From NCBI RefSeq assembly GCF_000203795.2, contig NW_006281111.1, positions 31,421-95,420 of the forward strand: DNA of 64,000 nt, read 5' to 3'. Below the pieces are notes generated by a model. It did no database searches and was not told the origin of the DNA. It saw only the letters and a list, made by a program, of their open reading frames with translations. Positions 1 through 11,380 of this stretch are shown in pieces; within the stretch, counting starts at the first letter, position 1, and every line of letters starts with the position of its first letter. Source of the stretch: Batrachochytrium dendrobatidis JAM81. Taxonomy: Eukaryota; Chytridiomycota; Chytridiomycetes; Rhizophydiales. Made by a program: the position numbers and the translations under genes.

Positions 1-570
1 CCAACGGATGATCAGTGATATTTGGTACAAGGTCATGTTTGAAATGTTTATTGTAAGATTCCAAGTATTCTCAATACTGAAATGAACCATTTTGGTTTAG
101 AATTGAAAATGACCATTTTTGTCAAATATCACCACTGATATTCAAGCATCATGTGTCTTGAACTCATGTATGCAAATGTCAAGTCTAACCAATGTCCAGT
201 GTCAATCTTTGAATGGAACTGGCCATGCGATTGATGCTTAATGACACTTTTAATTAAGCCTGATACCAAAGTCGGTTTGTATTTGTGTCTCATGAGTTCA
301 CAACAACTATAAAAGCAGATTGTCAATTAGCAAACAAACGAGTTGCATTTGCGTTTTTATTAGTTTAACAATAAACACATTCTAGTCGACAATCTCATGG
401 AATGTTTAAACTCTTGAATATGCTTGAACATTTCCAGAAATTGAAAGACTTGAACATCAGATTTGCAAACATTTGATTATGTGAGTAGTCAATGGGTAGT
501 CAATAAAAGGTCAGTATGGTTGTGTTTTTACTGGACAAGTCTTGGATTCTGCTTGGTTGATAAACCATCA
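1..570. other. AT-rich intergenic, no gene seen
   Basis: Only short shadow reading frames without recognisable motifs occur here. The right end abuts the 3' end of a decayed kinase-like gene on the minus strand. Confidence 0.5.
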
Positions 571-1990
571 ATTCGTGACGCAAGTCTTGATCTGCGTCTT
601 GCCAAAGTCGATCAATTTGATATTCCCTTGACCAGTTAAAATCATGTTTCCTGGTCTCAAGTCCTCATGAACTACACCAACCGATTACAAGTGTCAAATA
701 ATCCAATCCAACTCATTGTCTGTTCTCCAGTCACAGTGTTTTCCAGGAATAAAGTCCAAACCAATCAAGTGAAATACTGTCCGTAATACTCACATTCTCC
801 ATAATAGCGTGCAACATATTGTAGATTGAGTTTGGCGAGCTTTTCGTAAATTGATATTTGATTAGCATTTTGAATGCATCAAGATTGTTGTAGGAATCAC
901 AATGTTTGACAACAATGTTGCAGTCATTGAGTCGAATGACTTGACCAGTTGCTCCAAATCCAATCACAGTACCAGAACAAAGTGAGTCCACATTCAGATT
1001 ATACTTGATTGTGCTTGAATCATTACTGTCAGAGTCTGTTGAACTGGAGTCTAATTTCTGCTGTTCAGTTTGATGGTCTTGTAAAACAAGTTGAACAAAT
1101 AGATTGCCTGAATACGACTAGGAGAACACAGATCGTTGTAAATGGAATGGCTGATACGCAGAGTATCTCTGACAGGTTGCCAAACCAAATAGGTAACATA
1201 ACAAGTCACACATTCATAGATCAGATTGTTCAAAGCGAGATATCCATAAACTTGGTCAATCACTGTGCACATCCATATGTCCAATATCTCCACAAGTCAT
1301 TTCTGTTGGTTGGCACTGTGTATCCTCTTGATACACCTTTACAAGTCAAATGGTTGTCCATTTACAGAATGACGAACAGGCAGATCATTCGAGTCTTGCT
1401 TTCAATAAACGACAAGACTTTGGATCAAGAGCAAGAACATTGTCCGAAGCTCCAATAAACTCGAGATGACTCTCCACTTGAGTTGCTGTTTCAAGCGTAC
1501 AAGGGAAAACACTAGCCTTGCTTCAGATTGGTAATAATCTTCTTGGTCTTGAAATATTCAGTTGAAGTTGTAAAGAATATGTTTAATGCATCAACATTAC
1601 TTTCAAGTGTGAATGTAATTCCTGCTGTAGTATGCAAAGCAACACCATCTCCAATGGAAGTTGTGTGATATTCGTACTTTGCCGAGTCTGCTGTAAAGTC
1701 TTTTCATTTCCACATACAATTGTGTTTTGGGATGGTTTGTTCTAGTGCCAGTAGTTTGAAAGAGTCTCAACATCCAGCAGAGTGTTTGATAACAAGCTAT
1801 CGAGTCTTGTTACTGTAATGCTTTTGACGACACTTTGCCCAGTATTATTGTTTGATTCGATGAGTGAGTTGAATGGGTTGATCTCAATGGTCGCATTGTT
1901 TCTAATAATGGTAATGGGATCCCAGGAGTTGTAGTTGGTCTCTATTCCATCCACTCTCTATTCTGTAGTGGATAGGATGGAAACCAGCTA
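571..1990 (-). pseudogene. Decayed Crinkler-type protein-kinase-like gene
   Basis: Minus-strand fragments in several frames add up to one degenerate protein. From the 5' side: a start region (about 1954-1742) ending in RLDSLLSNTLLDVETLSNYW; an island at 1293-1051 with QVYGYLALNNLIYECVT, like the segment before the kinase domain in Crinkler-associated chytrid proteins; a glycine-loop-like stretch GFGATGQVIRLNDCNIVVKH at 991-731; and a catalytic loop VVHEDLRPGNMILTG followed by LIDFG at about 680-590. HxDLxPxN plus DFG is the kinase signature. Stops and frame changes separate every block, so it cannot make the full protein as assembled. The order (nuclease-like N-terminus, then kinase) follows what I recall of the CRN-related family and is inference. 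An inverted copy of the first ~40 bp faces it at 1971-2012. Confidence 0.7.
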
Positions 1991-2012
1991 CAACTCTTGG
2001 AACTCCATTGCT
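1915..2012. repeat. Imperfect palindrome at head of kinase-like pseudogene
   Basis: The sequence at about 1915-1957 is the near-perfect reverse complement of 1971-2012, separated by a ~13-bp spacer. Both arms encode ETNYNSW/ETSYNSW-type peptides reading outward, as two gene copies would in head-to-head arrangement. No recognisable kinase continues on the plus side. Confidence 0.7.
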
Positions 2013-3960
2013 GTTCTTGGACTAGATCAAACCACTGGAACTGATCTACTCATCAAATCCAACACATTATGCCTGGTCAAACTCTGTATCATCAACACTA
2101 GACACTGTAATGGACATGAACTCACTTTACAAACCACTCTTGTGAACCTTGTCCAGTCGATACACTTGTATGATGAACACAACTGTTGTGTGTCCAACAT
2201 TCAATCAAAACTATTCATCTGGATCAAACCATCATGAACATCGACATCAAAGACATTGACACAATCCCTAATGTTTTGTATTCAAAAGTCTATTCTGGCA
2301 ACATACAAATCAGCATCAAAATGTCAATCGACAGACTGACAACTACACAATATTGTCATGATTGGTGTCAGTGCATGTGAACAACAACCTGCTATGGTTT
2401 GTGTCGATATTGTGTATTTGACTGTTTTATCGACCTGATTTTGATCCCAATCCCGATTTGAATGCAATGATTGACAAGTTGGCAATGTTGGTTCATGACA
2501 AAAAGACGCAGTCAAACATACTGTCAACACCAATCTAAAAGACTGATCCAGTGCGTAATGTGTGTCCGCTTGTTCTGATAACAATTCGTAAAACCACAAT
2601 GTGGACGTTTTAAACAGCAGTGTATTCAAACAAGCAGATAAACTGGTGCGAATTTGTCTGAAATCATTGTGCAGCCATCTGATGATACTTGGTATGCGTC
2701 CGATAAGGTGTACCAACAGTCGAGACAATGATCGGGTTATATTTGACGAATCGCAACATGCTAGACTATTTGGGTCTGGGTTATCGTCCATCAACACCGC
2801 ATCAACAATCTATTGACACTGATGGTCAGTTTGATGTTTTTGGTGTACGATCATGACCAGAACTATTATCGAAAGTGGATTCAACAATATATGATGTGCA
2901 ACAAATGCGAATCTGTAGTATGGACTTGATGTACTGTGCTGCTGGACTCGAATCAGACGGCATATTGACTGGTTTGAACTACTTGAAACCATGTGATATT
3001 GTGATACTATTATCAATGTGTGATGTCGATATATCAAGATATTGCTGGTTTTCAACAAATCACACAGTTTGGTCGAGACTGCCAATACTTTATAGTTGAT
3101 ATATATACACAGATTGACTTGATTTGACTGACATCAATGGCTGTTATCGTGATTCTATGTACAGGTTATGACATCAAGACACGCATATCTTTGTCAGGTT
3201 GATCATTTATATGGCAGCAGCGAATTGATGCGAGTATCAAACACATTGAAATGACTATCCATGTGCTGTCGCATTACACTGGTATCGAATGTAGTTGTCA
3301 AAGCGTGTATTCCTGGTTTGGTTGATGATGATCCGAGTATGCGGTATTCGTCACAGTTTGATTTGGTCCAAACAGGTTTTGTAATGGTTTCAACAATATC
3401 TGATGAATGACATGCTACAATCGCAGTATATTGATATTACCACATGATACAACTGTTTGGCTGACCAACCGACTCGAATGTTGATGGATTACTATGCCAA
3501 TCGACTGTTTTGACCTGATATCACCACACTTGACATGCCAACACATGCGACATATGATGGAGTGTGTAATTGCAGTTTGATTGATTCAATGTTGTGTTAC
3601 GACATGTGTTACATAAACAGTCACCATGTGTGTTATAGTTTGTATATCCAGCAACACATTGGAGTGATTGATTGTTGCTCCAATCGATCGAATGTCAATA
3701 TGTTTGTACAACAGTTTGGTACAACCGATTATCCATGGATTATTATCACACGAGTCAATGCTGACCTGATTTGGGATATTCAGTGTTGTTGGAATATCAA
3801 CACAACATCAACACCAAACATCAGATCGACACTGCACGTTGATGTTGATGAATGCAACATGAATATTGAAACAATGCATCATAATGCGTACAAGTCGCAG
3901 ATTGCAGTTCAAACTCAATGCAAAGTGCACATTGTTACAGTTTGGTCATGAATATCATCA
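2013..3960. other. Gene-poor, probably decayed coding or transposon sequence
   Basis: Short open stretches occur on both strands, for instance 2324-2797 minus and 3535-3951 plus, but they have repetitive composition rich in ACA/TTG/GAT words, no recognised motif and no coherent exon chain. A stretch near 2740-2850 on plus reads YLGLGYRPSTPHQ in one frame, which looks protein-like but is isolated. Treated as relic sequence. Confidence 0.4.
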
Positions 3961-3961
3961 A

Positions 3962-4440
3962 CAAATGTGTGTACAGAGTTGTATTGACAACATTGACAGT
4001 CCAACACAATATATGGATATGGGTTCAAACTTGGTGATCGTATAATGTATGATTACTAAGAGTGCACAAAGTGTAGATTCAACACTATAGTTTGACTGTG
4101 TGTCATATGATGGTTGTTATAATCAAACATGCAATGCAGTCAATGTGTAGTAACCATTGTATATTGCAATGCAGAATACAGTCATTGCAGGATGAATACT
4201 GGAGTGAACCATTTGACATGAATACGGTTGTAAAGCAAAGCGTTTGCGGTTAAACAACACTCATGAAGGGTGCGCTTTTCAAAATACCTGATCAAAGGGT
4301 CGTAAAAGCATAATTCAATCGACACGATCATCAAATTGATCAATATGATATTATGGCTAGGGAGCAGCATACTGTCTAGTTTGATAGTGACCCACTACAA
4401 GCAATCAAATAGCCCTGTATAATTGGTTAACCTAAAAGGG
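3962..4440 (+). repeat. Duplicated 5' flank of secreted-protein gene (copy A)
   Basis: This block is repeated in inverted orientation at about 12.70-13.20 kb, upstream of the paralogue at 11.38-12.61 kb. The part at 3962-4060 recurs also at 15955-16045. The promoter-proximal ~75 bp recurs a third time at 23.64-23.72 kb. The secreted genes were therefore copied with long upstream regions. Confidence 0.75.
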
Positions 4441-4474
4441 TTAGGGTTGGTTTGCTATACAAAACATATAAATA
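4425..4474 (+). promoter_or_regulatory. Conserved promoter block with GGGTT repeats and TATAAATA
   Basis: The block runs GGTTAACCTAAAAGGGTTAGGG, broken here only by line limits: GGTTAACC at 4425-4432, then AAAAGGG and two GGGTTNGG words, then TATAC, and a TATAAATA box at 4467-4474. The same order occurs upstream of the two paralogues at 12.7 kb and 23.65 kb. The TATA-like box lies 92 bp before the chosen ATG. Function is inferred from conservation only. Confidence 0.6.
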
Positions 4475-4558
4475 CAATCGAGTATGTTCAACTTTATAAT
4501 CGACACCAGTCTCGACACTCTACTTTGTATTGATAGTTTAAACCCATTGATTGGTTTG

Positions 4559-5692
4559 ATGAAATTGGTTGATATTCTATTCGTATTGACTGCGGCAGCA
4601 ACCGCCAATGCAATACTAATCCCGACTGATAACGATGATTCACCCCAAGCATCAGACACTTTCAACCAAGTATCTGGCCCAACTGATGAACCTATTCCAG
4701 AGATTCCCGACGAAGACTGGCAAGAAATAATGGATATAATTAATTCAAGCACTTCCAGCCAAAATCAACAACAATCAATAGATGAACTGGGTCCAAGTAC
4801 TTCCAATCAAGACCAGCAACAACCAACGAACCAACCCAGTTCAAACACTTCTGGCGAATATTGGAAACTCATGAGTGAAATCAGTTCAGGGACTCCTAAA
4901 GATTTGCAAAACATAATTGATGCAGTCATTTCGAAAAATTATGACCAAGACCAGAAACAATCAATTGGTCAGTCCAGTCAAAGTACTTCCAACCAAGATC
5001 AGCAACAACCAACGGACCAACCCAGTTCAAACACTTCTGGAGAATATTGGAAACTCATGAGTGAAATCGGTTCAAGGACTCCTAAAAACTGGCGAGAAAT
5101 AATTGTTGCAGTCAATTCAAAAAATTCCAAAAAATACCAGCAACAATCAATTGATGTAGCTGGTCCGAGCACTTCCAAACGAGGTCGAAAACGGCCAATT
5201 GATGTAGCTGGTCCAGACACTTCCAGTCAAGACCAGCAACAACCAATAAACCAAGGCAAGTCTGCCAAACGAGGTCGAAAACAACCGACTGATGAGCCTA
5301 ATCCAGATACTTCCAGTCAAGACCAGCAACAACCAGTCAACCATGACAGGTCAGGCAATACTGTTACAAATCAAGTAACTGGATTAAGCCGAAAATATCA
5401 GATAATCCTCAATGGTATGAAACAAAGACTTGTCGAGTCTAAAATAGTACAAATGAAAAAACTCAAAGAATATCGTGATTATGCAGCCCTTGGACTGGAA
5501 CAATGGTTAGCATTAAAAAGGGGAAAAGAGATATCCGAACCAATGCACAATCCAGACGATGAAATACGATTGAAACAAGAGTGTAGAAAGTTAAGCATGA
5601 GAGTATACGGTATGAGACGAGATTTGAAAAAGTTTATGGCAAAGCATGGTTTGGAATTTGAAGAACCAAGTTCAGATTCAAATTCGGATTGA
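4559..5692 (+). CDS. Secreted Gln/Ser/Pro-rich lineage-specific protein (paralogue 1)
   Basis: A 377-residue protein of unknown function. It opens with a classical signal peptide, MKLVDILFVLTAAATANA, so secretion is likely. An upstream in-frame ATG at 4484 exists, but both paralogues lack it and keep this Met-Lys start. The middle is a degenerate repeat of units like TSNQDQQQPID; one 186-bp block (about 4805-4990) is tandemly duplicated at 4991-5176, giving two copies of SGEYWKLMSEI. The C-terminal ~110 residues are Lys/Arg/Glu-rich, predicted helical, and end with LKKFMAKHGLEFEEP followed by an acidic Ser/Asp tail; this end is conserved in the paralogues at 11.38 and 22.97 kb. A polyadenylation-like AATAAA follows the stop at about 5706. 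No catalytic motif is visible. It resembles secreted families expanded in Batrachochytrium, from memory only. Confidence 0.85.
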   Translation: MKLVDILFVLTAAATANAILIPTDNDDSPQASDTFNQVSGPTDEPIPEIPDEDWQEIMDIINSSTSSQNQQQSIDELGPSTSNQDQQQPTNQPSSNTSGEYWKLMSEISSGTPKDLQNIIDAVISKNYDQDQKQSIGQSSQSTSNQDQQQPTDQPSSNTSGEYWKLMSEIGSRTPKNWREIIVAVNSKNSKKYQQQSIDVAGPSTSKRGRKRPIDVAGPDTSSQDQQQPINQGKSAKRGRKQPTDEPNPDTSSQDQQQPVNHDRSGNTVTNQVTGLSRKYQIILNGMKQRLVESKIVQMKKLKEYRDYAALGLEQWLALKRGKEISEPMHNPDDEIRLKQECRKLSMRVYGMRRDLKKFMAKHGLEFEEPSSDSNSD

Positions 5693-5774
5693 TGAATTTG
5701 ATTTTGAATAAATTTAAACTTTCTGATGTGTTGGTATTTATCGAGTATTGTGAATGGGTCAACAATCATATCAT

Positions 5775-6125
5775 TGATTGTATACTGCGTTGTGTATTAC
5801 ATCAACAGTTATTGGATTGTTGATTGATACATTGACATGGTTTGTTCCATATACATCAATGACATAATAACAACCAGTGTTGATTGTACATGTAATCACT
5901 TGTCAATTGCATGATATCACCAACTGATCATGTCGTGTATTGTACAACAAACGGAGCAATACACTTGTTGAAAGTCAGGGTTAGATTGCAACATCAACTG
6001 GTTTGATATTGGTCAACTAGTGTTGTATTGTATGAGTTTGGAATGTAATGTATGTGGTGTGGTATTGGTAGTGTCGTATTGACGTATTGACGTCGAATGG
6101 ACCACTGAATAACAGTGTTCATGAC
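5775..6125 (+). repeat. Duplicated 3' flank (copy A), inverted at 22.5-22.9 kb
   Basis: Sequence downstream of paralogue 1 matches the reverse complement of about 22490-22905, downstream of paralogue 3, over several hundred bases with scattered substitutions and small indels. Shared words include TTGATTGATACATTG and TGGTATTGGTAGTGTCGTAT. Confidence 0.75.
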
Positions 6126-6757
6126 ACTGACTGTTTATCACCATCCAACTCAATCTCATCATTTCAATCAATCTTGGTCAATGTTGATGATTTACACGCT
6201 ACTTCATTATCCAATCTTGTCTGACATTATTATTGGCTTTAATCACATTTGGTTTATACAACTGCCATGAGTTGTACTACTATTATCATTGTGTATCTGA
6301 ACACCAAATATTCCAATACATCAATAATACCACAGTGTAAACAGTAATACAGTTGATCAGTATTGTGGCAAGACTTTTCATTCAAGTTTGTATTTGAAAA
6401 TACTCGATGGTTTAATCACCACACTGTTTGTAATGCGATTGTAATTGATCTCATTTCATTTTATCTGATTTATGATGATGTTTAGTAATTCATTACCATG
6501 TGTTGTAGTAAACTAACTTGTTTATTGAACCAAATCTACAACGATCACATTCAGAATATTAATTTACAGTATTTCTAAATGCATGTTTGATAACAATCCA
6601 ATTTTGTTACAAAAAACTGATCAAAACAATACTAAAATGGAACAACTCGTTTGTGTGTTTTACAACAATCCAAACATAAACAATTCTCGGCAATTGTTGA
6701 ATATTCGCATGAATGAAATTGTCAAATCAAAATTCAACTTTACTAATTTTATCAAAC
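6126..6757. other. Intergenic, no gene seen
   Basis: AT-rich sequence with no recognisable coding potential; it leads into the start of the ARM/DUF4246 gene. Confidence 0.5.
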
Positions 6758-9700
6758 ATGGAGTTGGATGATGTTATGAAAGAGTTTATCCAACACATGG
6801 AAGATTTGAAACTATTAACAACAGATGCTCAAATATACAAGGCTGATGAAATATGGGACAGACTGCTTGTATTGCTAATGGAGTTGAAACAACATAACTG
6901 CAGTAAGTTTAATAGCAGTTGGATTATCGATGAATTCAAACCATTTCTGACTTTGTGTTGGTTTGAAATGGCATGATATACATATGTAGTGCAGCGCTTA
7001 CAGAGTATTGGACTGCAAGATATCATAACCGATTATTTGGAGTATAATCGACCCAGTTTACAGGTATTCATATATTGTAACAATAATGGATTGTTGTTCA
7101 TGACTAAACTAATCAACATGTGTTGTGTAGATCAAAGTAATGGAGTTTACTAAAGTATTTGCGATTGTGGTGTACTATGATGATCAGTTCAAAGTATCTC
7201 ATCGACTAAGCAGCCAACTTGCACAACTCATGCAATCACCAAACTGTCAAGTCAAAATGGCGGCAAGTCATGATTGATATTGATCAAATGATTGACATTC
7301 AACTCATCTAGTGTCAATATGCATATAGGCGATAAACGCATATACACAGTTGTTCGGTTATGGACGCTGGAGTCAAGAGGATGGATTTGACATCAAGCCA
7401 ATGGTTGATATTATTGTTCACGAATCTGATCGAGAAGTGCTCAGATTGGCAATTGACCTGTTCTTGCAAGTTTGTCATGATATTGATGATGGAAATGTAT
7501 GTTTACAATGATACAATATTGGATCAGTTTGGACAGTGTCATGTCTTGTCATGTTGATCTGATTGTATACTTGACATTAAACAATATCATTAGTTTGGCA
7601 TCGTGTTGTCAAGACTTGTTTCACGACTGGAATCATCCAATGGTCTAGTTGCTGTTGGGTTTATCAAAAATCTTCAAACCATGTATCGGAGTATTCATCG
7701 TCATGACCCAGTAAAAGCAGCGGAATGTGGCATCATTCCAGCAATAGTCAATACGCTCAGGTATGTGGTGTTATGCATGAATGTGTGTCCAGTCATCACA
7801 ATTAGTAGATTTGACATGGTTGGATTGACATGACATGAATATAGGAGGGTCGATCAAGCAGTGATTTATGAAAGTACCGGTGCTATTCAGATTTTTTGCA
7901 ACCGCGCAGATTGTGAAGTGATTTCAGCCGAGTTGATAAGGCTGGATTTGATCAAACACTGAACGACTTGTGTATCAGATACAGCAACAACTCTGAACTA
8001 AAAACACGCATAATCTGGATAGCTGGAACAGCTGCATCCAAAATGCGCAATTTTCCTGTATCGCTTGTACGATCGTTGGTTTTTGAGCAATTGACGATAT
8101 CGATGTGTGATGTCGATATGAATGATCCTTTGCGTCTGTTTAATAATGTCAACGACATGATTGAGAAATCTACAAACAAGGACGAGATGATCAAGGTGTT
8201 TCGAGAATATGGAATTGTAAAGCAACTCAACACTATTTATTCACGTAGAGATGTAAATTTGTATGGCTGTTTTGGTATTGTAAAACTACTCAAAACACTT
8301 GTTGATTTTGCCGACAATCATTCCGACAGTTCAATACGTACCAAGTTGGAACAAGGCGGGATATTTGAAAATCTAACGGCTATTGTAAAATCGGATACTG
8401 CTGACTACAGAAACAAAAGGGTTGCTGGCCGGATCATTGAAACGTTTTTCCAGCATCGGGTTCATGTTGCTAATTCGGATATTTGGCCATACAACGACAA
8501 TGCCGAAATTGATATGAAATCTGGAATGGCCGGATATGTACTTGGAAATGCACGCACACTTGTCGAGATGCGGTATATCCAGTATCTGCAATCTATACTT
8601 TGCAAACCCATGTGGTGGATCGATATCACAAACCAGCATATTGTGGAGCAATGGAGGGCTGACTCACTCGATCAGAATATATTGTCATCAACATTTAATC
8701 TTGCATTGGAACAACTCGAGGTTTTTGTCAAACAGCTTGTTTGTAATGGCAGTGATGGATTTGGCACAATTGTACCAGGACCTGTTGAACTGACGTATAT
8801 ACTGGACAATGGCATACCTGACAATGTACATACGCGATTGATGACAAATGTATCGGATCTTGAACATGGATCAAATCACAACACTGGTCAAATGGTGCAC
8901 AATCTGATTGATGCATCAATGTACAGTGTTGTATATGGACAAACGATGATTGCACCACTGAGTATACGACTCAAATACACCACAATGGTACCATGCGATA
9001 TATTGTTATCGACTCGACTTGTTTCAGATACGCCCATCATTGAAGGTGATTCCGAGTTTATATCATCCAAATTCCAATGTCTTCCGAGTGAATTATGTGT
9101 CAAACAGGATGGCAGTGTGACCATCAACTCATACATCAACAATCTGAATCCGATATGGCATCGAGATATGTACAAATGCATTGCCAAAATATTCAAATGT
9201 TTTGTCCCAATGTTTGAAAGTCTGTTCAGAACGATGGATCCAATGTTCAAGTATATTGATCTTCGTAATGGCATACAGGGATATGAGTCATCAAGCCAGT
9301 CAGATCATGATGATATGGAATCAGACACTCGAGTCATTCGTCCCGTGTATGTACCAACACTTCCGGAACATTTTGAACCCAAATATGAATCAGCAAAGCC
9401 AGTATCACTGCGTGGTCGTAATCTACAAGTCATTGTCAAACTCACCAACATTCAACTGACACCATCCAAACCTAAATACAAAAAGAAAAACTGGCACAAT
9501 GAAGGTCCAATTAACGAATCGATTGTTGCAATTGGACTGTATTACTACGATGTGGAAAATATCACCACACCCAAACTCGATTTCCGCGAGGCTGTTAGTT
9601 GGTGTCATTATCAAGGAGCATCTGATATGTATTGGAAAGATGTGTACGGCATTGATCAAGAATCACGACGCAATCAGTATATAGGATCGCTTGAATTACC

Positions 9701-10061
9701 AAATGGTCGGTGTGTAGTTTATCCCAATCGATACCAACACAAAGAACAATCATTTGAACTTGCAGATCCAGCTCAATCAGGACACTGCAAGATTTTGACA
9801 TTTTTTGTAGTGAATTCAGTCTGTCGGATTGTTTCGACTGCGCATGTGGCTCCACAACAACCACAATGGTACAACTCGAGTTTTGACAAGACACCCATAC
9901 TGCCTGAACTATGGAATGATGCCACGCAGTATATTCAAGGTGTTCAATCACCAGCTGAAGCCAAACACTATCGAGATGAATTGACAAGTGACCGAACTCA
10001 AATCACAGCGGCATACAACGAAGAGATATATGAGCAGGCGTATAATCTTGATCGTTGGTGA
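6758..10061 (+). pseudogene. ARM-like repeat plus DUF4246 gene with two disabling lesions
   Basis: Five exons can be joined: 6758-7063, 7131-7262, 7329-7496, 7594-7760 and 7845-10061. The N-terminal ~350 residues are helical and ARM/HEAT-like. The C-terminal half is recognisable as DUF4246, a fungal family: KPMWWIDITNQHIVEQWRA near 8610-8660, HNLIDASMYSVVYGQT near 8900-8940, LTPSKPKYKKKNWHNEGPIN near 9460-9515 and FELADPAQSGHCKI near 9750-9800. The WHxEG and later His resemble metal ligands of 2-oxoglutarate oxygenases, an inference. Two lesions interrupt it: an in-frame TGA at 6974-6976, flanked by good coding sequence in the same frame, and a one-base frame change between about 7918 and 7959. 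Intron 2 has a GC donor. From about 7968 to 10061 the frame is open for nearly 700 codons, so decay is recent, or the lesions are assembly errors, or a shorter product is made. Confidence 0.7.
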
Positions 10062-11380
10062 TTGATTGTGAGGTTGTGATTTTACAACAATGAGTTGCAA
10101 TGCCAGTCATATTCGTGCAATTAAATGAATTGAATCAATCATGTCAATCATGACAGTGATTGTTGATTATATTGACTGATTGTGTACAATTGATTGATAC
10201 AAGTGATATGAATGCATCATTCGGTGTTGTTGAATCAGATCATTGCTTGATTCTGTCAATGTGATCAAATGGATTACTACAAAACTGGACATGCTCAAGT
10301 TGAATCAAGTATTGAATCGAGTATTGGATTGATATTTACACACAACCACAATTGTAACCACAATTGCAATCAACACAGTCTGAATATTAGACATTTGAAC
10401 ATCACATATCGAGCTGTGGATAAATGCGAGTTGGCATATTGGACTGTTTTTGTAGTTTATTAATGATTTGATTCACGACTGTTTGAATTCAAGACTCAAT
10501 ATGGATTACAACTGGATTGTCGTTGTTTCCATTTGGGATGACAATCTGTCAATGTGTTGATTGATTCCTAGTTCATTGACCAATCCATCGATCAGTAATT
10601 GTCCAAATAAGTTGTATCCGAGTCGAGTTGTCAATCAGGATACCATAACCTGACATCCAAACGATTATTCAAATAATTGTCCAAACCATCAATGATTGTC
10701 AGAATAAGCTTTAAGATTCGACTGCAATAACCACCACAATCATGGTCAGGTTAGTATGTTGATCCGTTTACAAAGTTCCAATACTGCAACAGAATCAACA
10801 TACTCTTGAAAGTGCTGCACACCACATGAATCCAGCAAACCCACTGATGAATTGAACCAATCAATTGACCAATGACATGACTCGATATTGGACATCGAGT
10901 TGCACACAGTTGGTAAAAAGTCACCGACATGTTCAGATAGTCAAACCTTGACTACAGGTTGATATCATCACCCAACACACCAAATACTGTGAGACATTAC
11001 TAGTGTGAGAGTGTGAGACATTTCTGAATAGTTTAACAATCAAAAACCATCAACAATGACGTTTGAACTGGAATTCACATGACTTTCTTGGTTTCTTCCA
11101 TTTTATGAACACACTCACTTTTTTGTTAATAAACAACACAATCAAATATTGATTCATTCCTTCACATCTTCAATCAACTGCAGCACACTTGACAATAATG
11201 ACAACCATCAATATGCCATCATATGTCCACGATCTACAATTGATATAATACCCAACACAGTATACACAAACATGCAGTATGCAATCAATGATATGGTTGT
11301 TGACTCATTCACAATGTTCAACAAACATCAACACATCAAAAAGTTTAAATTTATTCAAAATCAAATTGATTGGCAAGTCA
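10062..11380. other. Gene-poor repeat-derived stretch
   Basis: No convincing gene. The right end (about 11225-11350) resembles the 3' flanks of the other two paralogues of the Gln-rich family, including a reverse-complement AATAAATTTAAAC near 11345 that would serve paralogue 2. Confidence 0.45.

Noticed and set aside
2324..2797. 157-codon minus-strand frame
   Set aside because: Composition mirrors the repetitive intergenic texture, no motif, and the complementary strand is equally open in places.
3535..3951. 138-codon plus-strand frame
   Set aside because: Rich in Cys/His/Ile/Asn codons from ACA/TGT/CAT words; no signal peptide, domain or repeat support.
4436..4450. GGGTTAGGGTT as an interstitial telomere
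   Set aside because: Only two units, conserved at fixed distance from the ATGs of paralogues; better explained as a promoter element.
4484..4558. Upstream in-frame ATG of secreted paralogue 1
   Set aside because: The extension would bury the signal peptide, and neither paralogue has the ATG, so the Met-Lys start at 4559 is preferred.
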